Part shown: piece by piece, positions 51,441-51,871 of the stretch
Layout of the letters: each line of letters opens with the position of its first letter
How positions within the stretch are numbered: position 1 is the stretch's first letter
Origin: RUG626 sp051866775
Lineage (GTDB): Bacteria > Bacillota > Clostridia > Oscillospirales > Oscillospiraceae
Length of the DNA stretch: 51,871 nt
Reading direction: 5' to 3'
Assembly (NCBI GenBank): GCA_051866775.1
Contig: JBJDXR010000017.1
Span: 1-51,871, forward strand
Translations under genes and position numbers: made by a program
The notes under the pieces: model-generated
What the model saw: the letters and a program-made list of their open reading frames with translations, nothing else
Databases searched by the model: none
What the model was told of the DNA's origin: nothing

Positions 51441-51484
51441 AAAAGGATATTCCCCACGCATAATGCACGGGGAATATCCTTTTT
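51441..51484. terminator. Bidirectional hairpin upstream of xis
   Basis: AAAAGGATATTCCCC (51441-51455) and its perfect complement (51469-51483) enclose a 13-nt loop that itself holds GCATAATGC. A and T runs on both flanks suit termination in either direction. Confidence 0.75.
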
Positions 51485-51499
51485 GCATCATAATTATAG

Positions 51500-51703
51500 C
51501 ATGGCGTTTTACGGCAGAGCAAGGCCATCATCACGACAACGAGGCGACAGTTCACCAGTGGAGCACCTCTCACAACAATTAGCCGCACCGGAGGATTTCT
51601 GACAGCTGTGCAGTGTGGAAACACTCCTGTCCTATATTTACTCTCCCTGGAAGAAGCGGAATTGGAAGCACAGAACAACCTCGCCGGTGACGATCATTTA
51701 TAA
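51500..51703 (+). other. Start-less open frame, possible gene remnant
   Basis: 67 sense codons with an in-frame stop directly upstream (TAG at 51497), no usable start, and ending at TAA 51701. The C-terminal part reads PVLYLLSLEEAELEAQ, which looks protein-like. It could be a decayed small gene of the element or chance. It is antisense to nothing known. Confidence 0.25.
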
Positions 51704-51706
51704 CAA

Positions 51707-51731
51707 AGGCCACCCTGATTGGGGGTGGCCT
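51707..51731 (-). terminator. Terminator of the partial gene at the right edge
   Basis: AGGCCACCC pairs with GGGTGGCCT; on the minus strand it is followed by TTTGTTAT, 10 nt past the stop of the partial gene. Confidence 0.7.
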
Positions 51732-51740
51732 GCAAGGTTC

Positions 51741-51871
51741 TTATGACTTTCCCTGTGTCTGTTTCGCAGCTACAAACCATCGCCCCTTCTCAAACCACAG
51801 ATAGGATTCTTTTCCCTGGATGCGGCAGGTATAGCGGTCGCCCACGCCGCCCACACTCTGGCAGGCAGCGC
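51741..51871 (-). CDS. 3' end of a small unidentified element protein (partial)
   Basis: Reading the minus strand in the frame that ends at TAA (51741-51743) gives GVGDRYTCRIQGKESYLWFE followed by KGRWFVAAKQTQGKS. It is a compact beta-rich tail, with the gene continuing beyond the window. The pattern (GDRYTC, short strands, WFV) recalls small proteins carried by mobile elements of Clostridia, but I do not recognise the family. The terminator just downstream supports it as a real gene end. Confidence 0.6.
   Translation of the reverse strand, partial: AACQSVGGVGDRYTCRIQGKESYLWFEKGRWFVAAKQTQGKS

Larger units (their letters stand above)
49829..51871. mobile_element. Left end of an integrative element at a tRNA-Leu
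   Basis: Downstream of tRNA-Leu lie a tyrosine recombinase, an excisionase-like protein and a partial gene. Codon use here (ATC/CTG, GAA) is unlike the ATA-rich chromosome. The left boundary lies between the tRNA and the integrase stop (49884) and was not placed exactly; the right end is outside the window. It could be a prophage, an integrative conjugative element or a smaller genomic island. Confidence 0.75.

Noticed and set aside
1..51871. CRISPR arrays, transposase genes or toxin-antitoxin pairs
   Set aside because: I looked for regularly spaced repeats, IS-type genes and paired small genes and saw none in the window.

Overview
The window is a piece of chromosome from a low-complexity-GC Firmicute, most likely class Clostridia and probably an Oscillospiraceae-type gut anaerobe. 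The signs are a large Firmicutes-type SRP RNA with an Alu domain, a cysteine T-box in front of cysE-cysS, DnaD/DnaI-type helicase-loading genes, a proofreading-less DNA polymerase I, strong AGGAGG ribosome binding sites with many TTG starts, and heavy use of ATA for isoleucine. No species call is possible from the sequence alone.

Layout. 1-7.4 kb: uvrA (minus) diverges from a membrane-anchored HtrA protease (plus); then dnaX-ybaB (minus) preceded by the SRP RNA gene. 7.4-17.2 kb (minus): a long apparent operon made of a five-gene peptide/nickel-type ABC importer, a small membrane protein, an esterase, an MFS permease, a second esterase and a second membrane protein. It diverges from a GntR/HutC regulator (17.6 kb, plus), and the shared intergenic region carries six copies of an AAATGTAT-containing box. 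18.4-21.7 kb (minus): lepA with an upstream XRE regulator, and an NAD-dependent epimerase. 21.8-31.9 kb (plus): DnaD-like and DnaI-like genes, a MATE exporter, an aldo/keto reductase, then a block resembling the Bacillus yabM-yabN-yabO region (flippase, MazG, HU, RqcP), an AI-2E family permease and DUF3842. 31.9-48.7 kb (minus): radC, then tsaD-rimI-polA-cysS-cysE behind a T-box, pgsA-rimO-recX-recA-prmC-DUF1385, and a two-component system with a beta-propeller-like lipoprotein. 48.9-51.9 kb: a phosphopantetheinyl transferase, a broken and an intact tRNA-Leu, and the left end of an integrative element (tyrosine integrase, excisionase-like protein) that runs off the window.

How the genes work together. 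Most of the window is housekeeping: DNA repair and replication (uvrA, dnaX, radC, polA, recA, recX), translation quality (lepA, prmC, rimO, tsaD, rimI, rqcP) and cysteine supply and charging. The accessory parts are the GntR-controlled uptake/esterase operon and the tRNA-associated integrative element.

Items most worth a second look: prmC has no ATG, GTG or TTG at its expected start and appears to begin at an ATA codon; a 5' half tRNA-Leu carrying the only good promoter lies just upstream of an intact tRNA-Leu and an integrase; the GntR box array; and a flippase gene whose codon use differs from everything around it.
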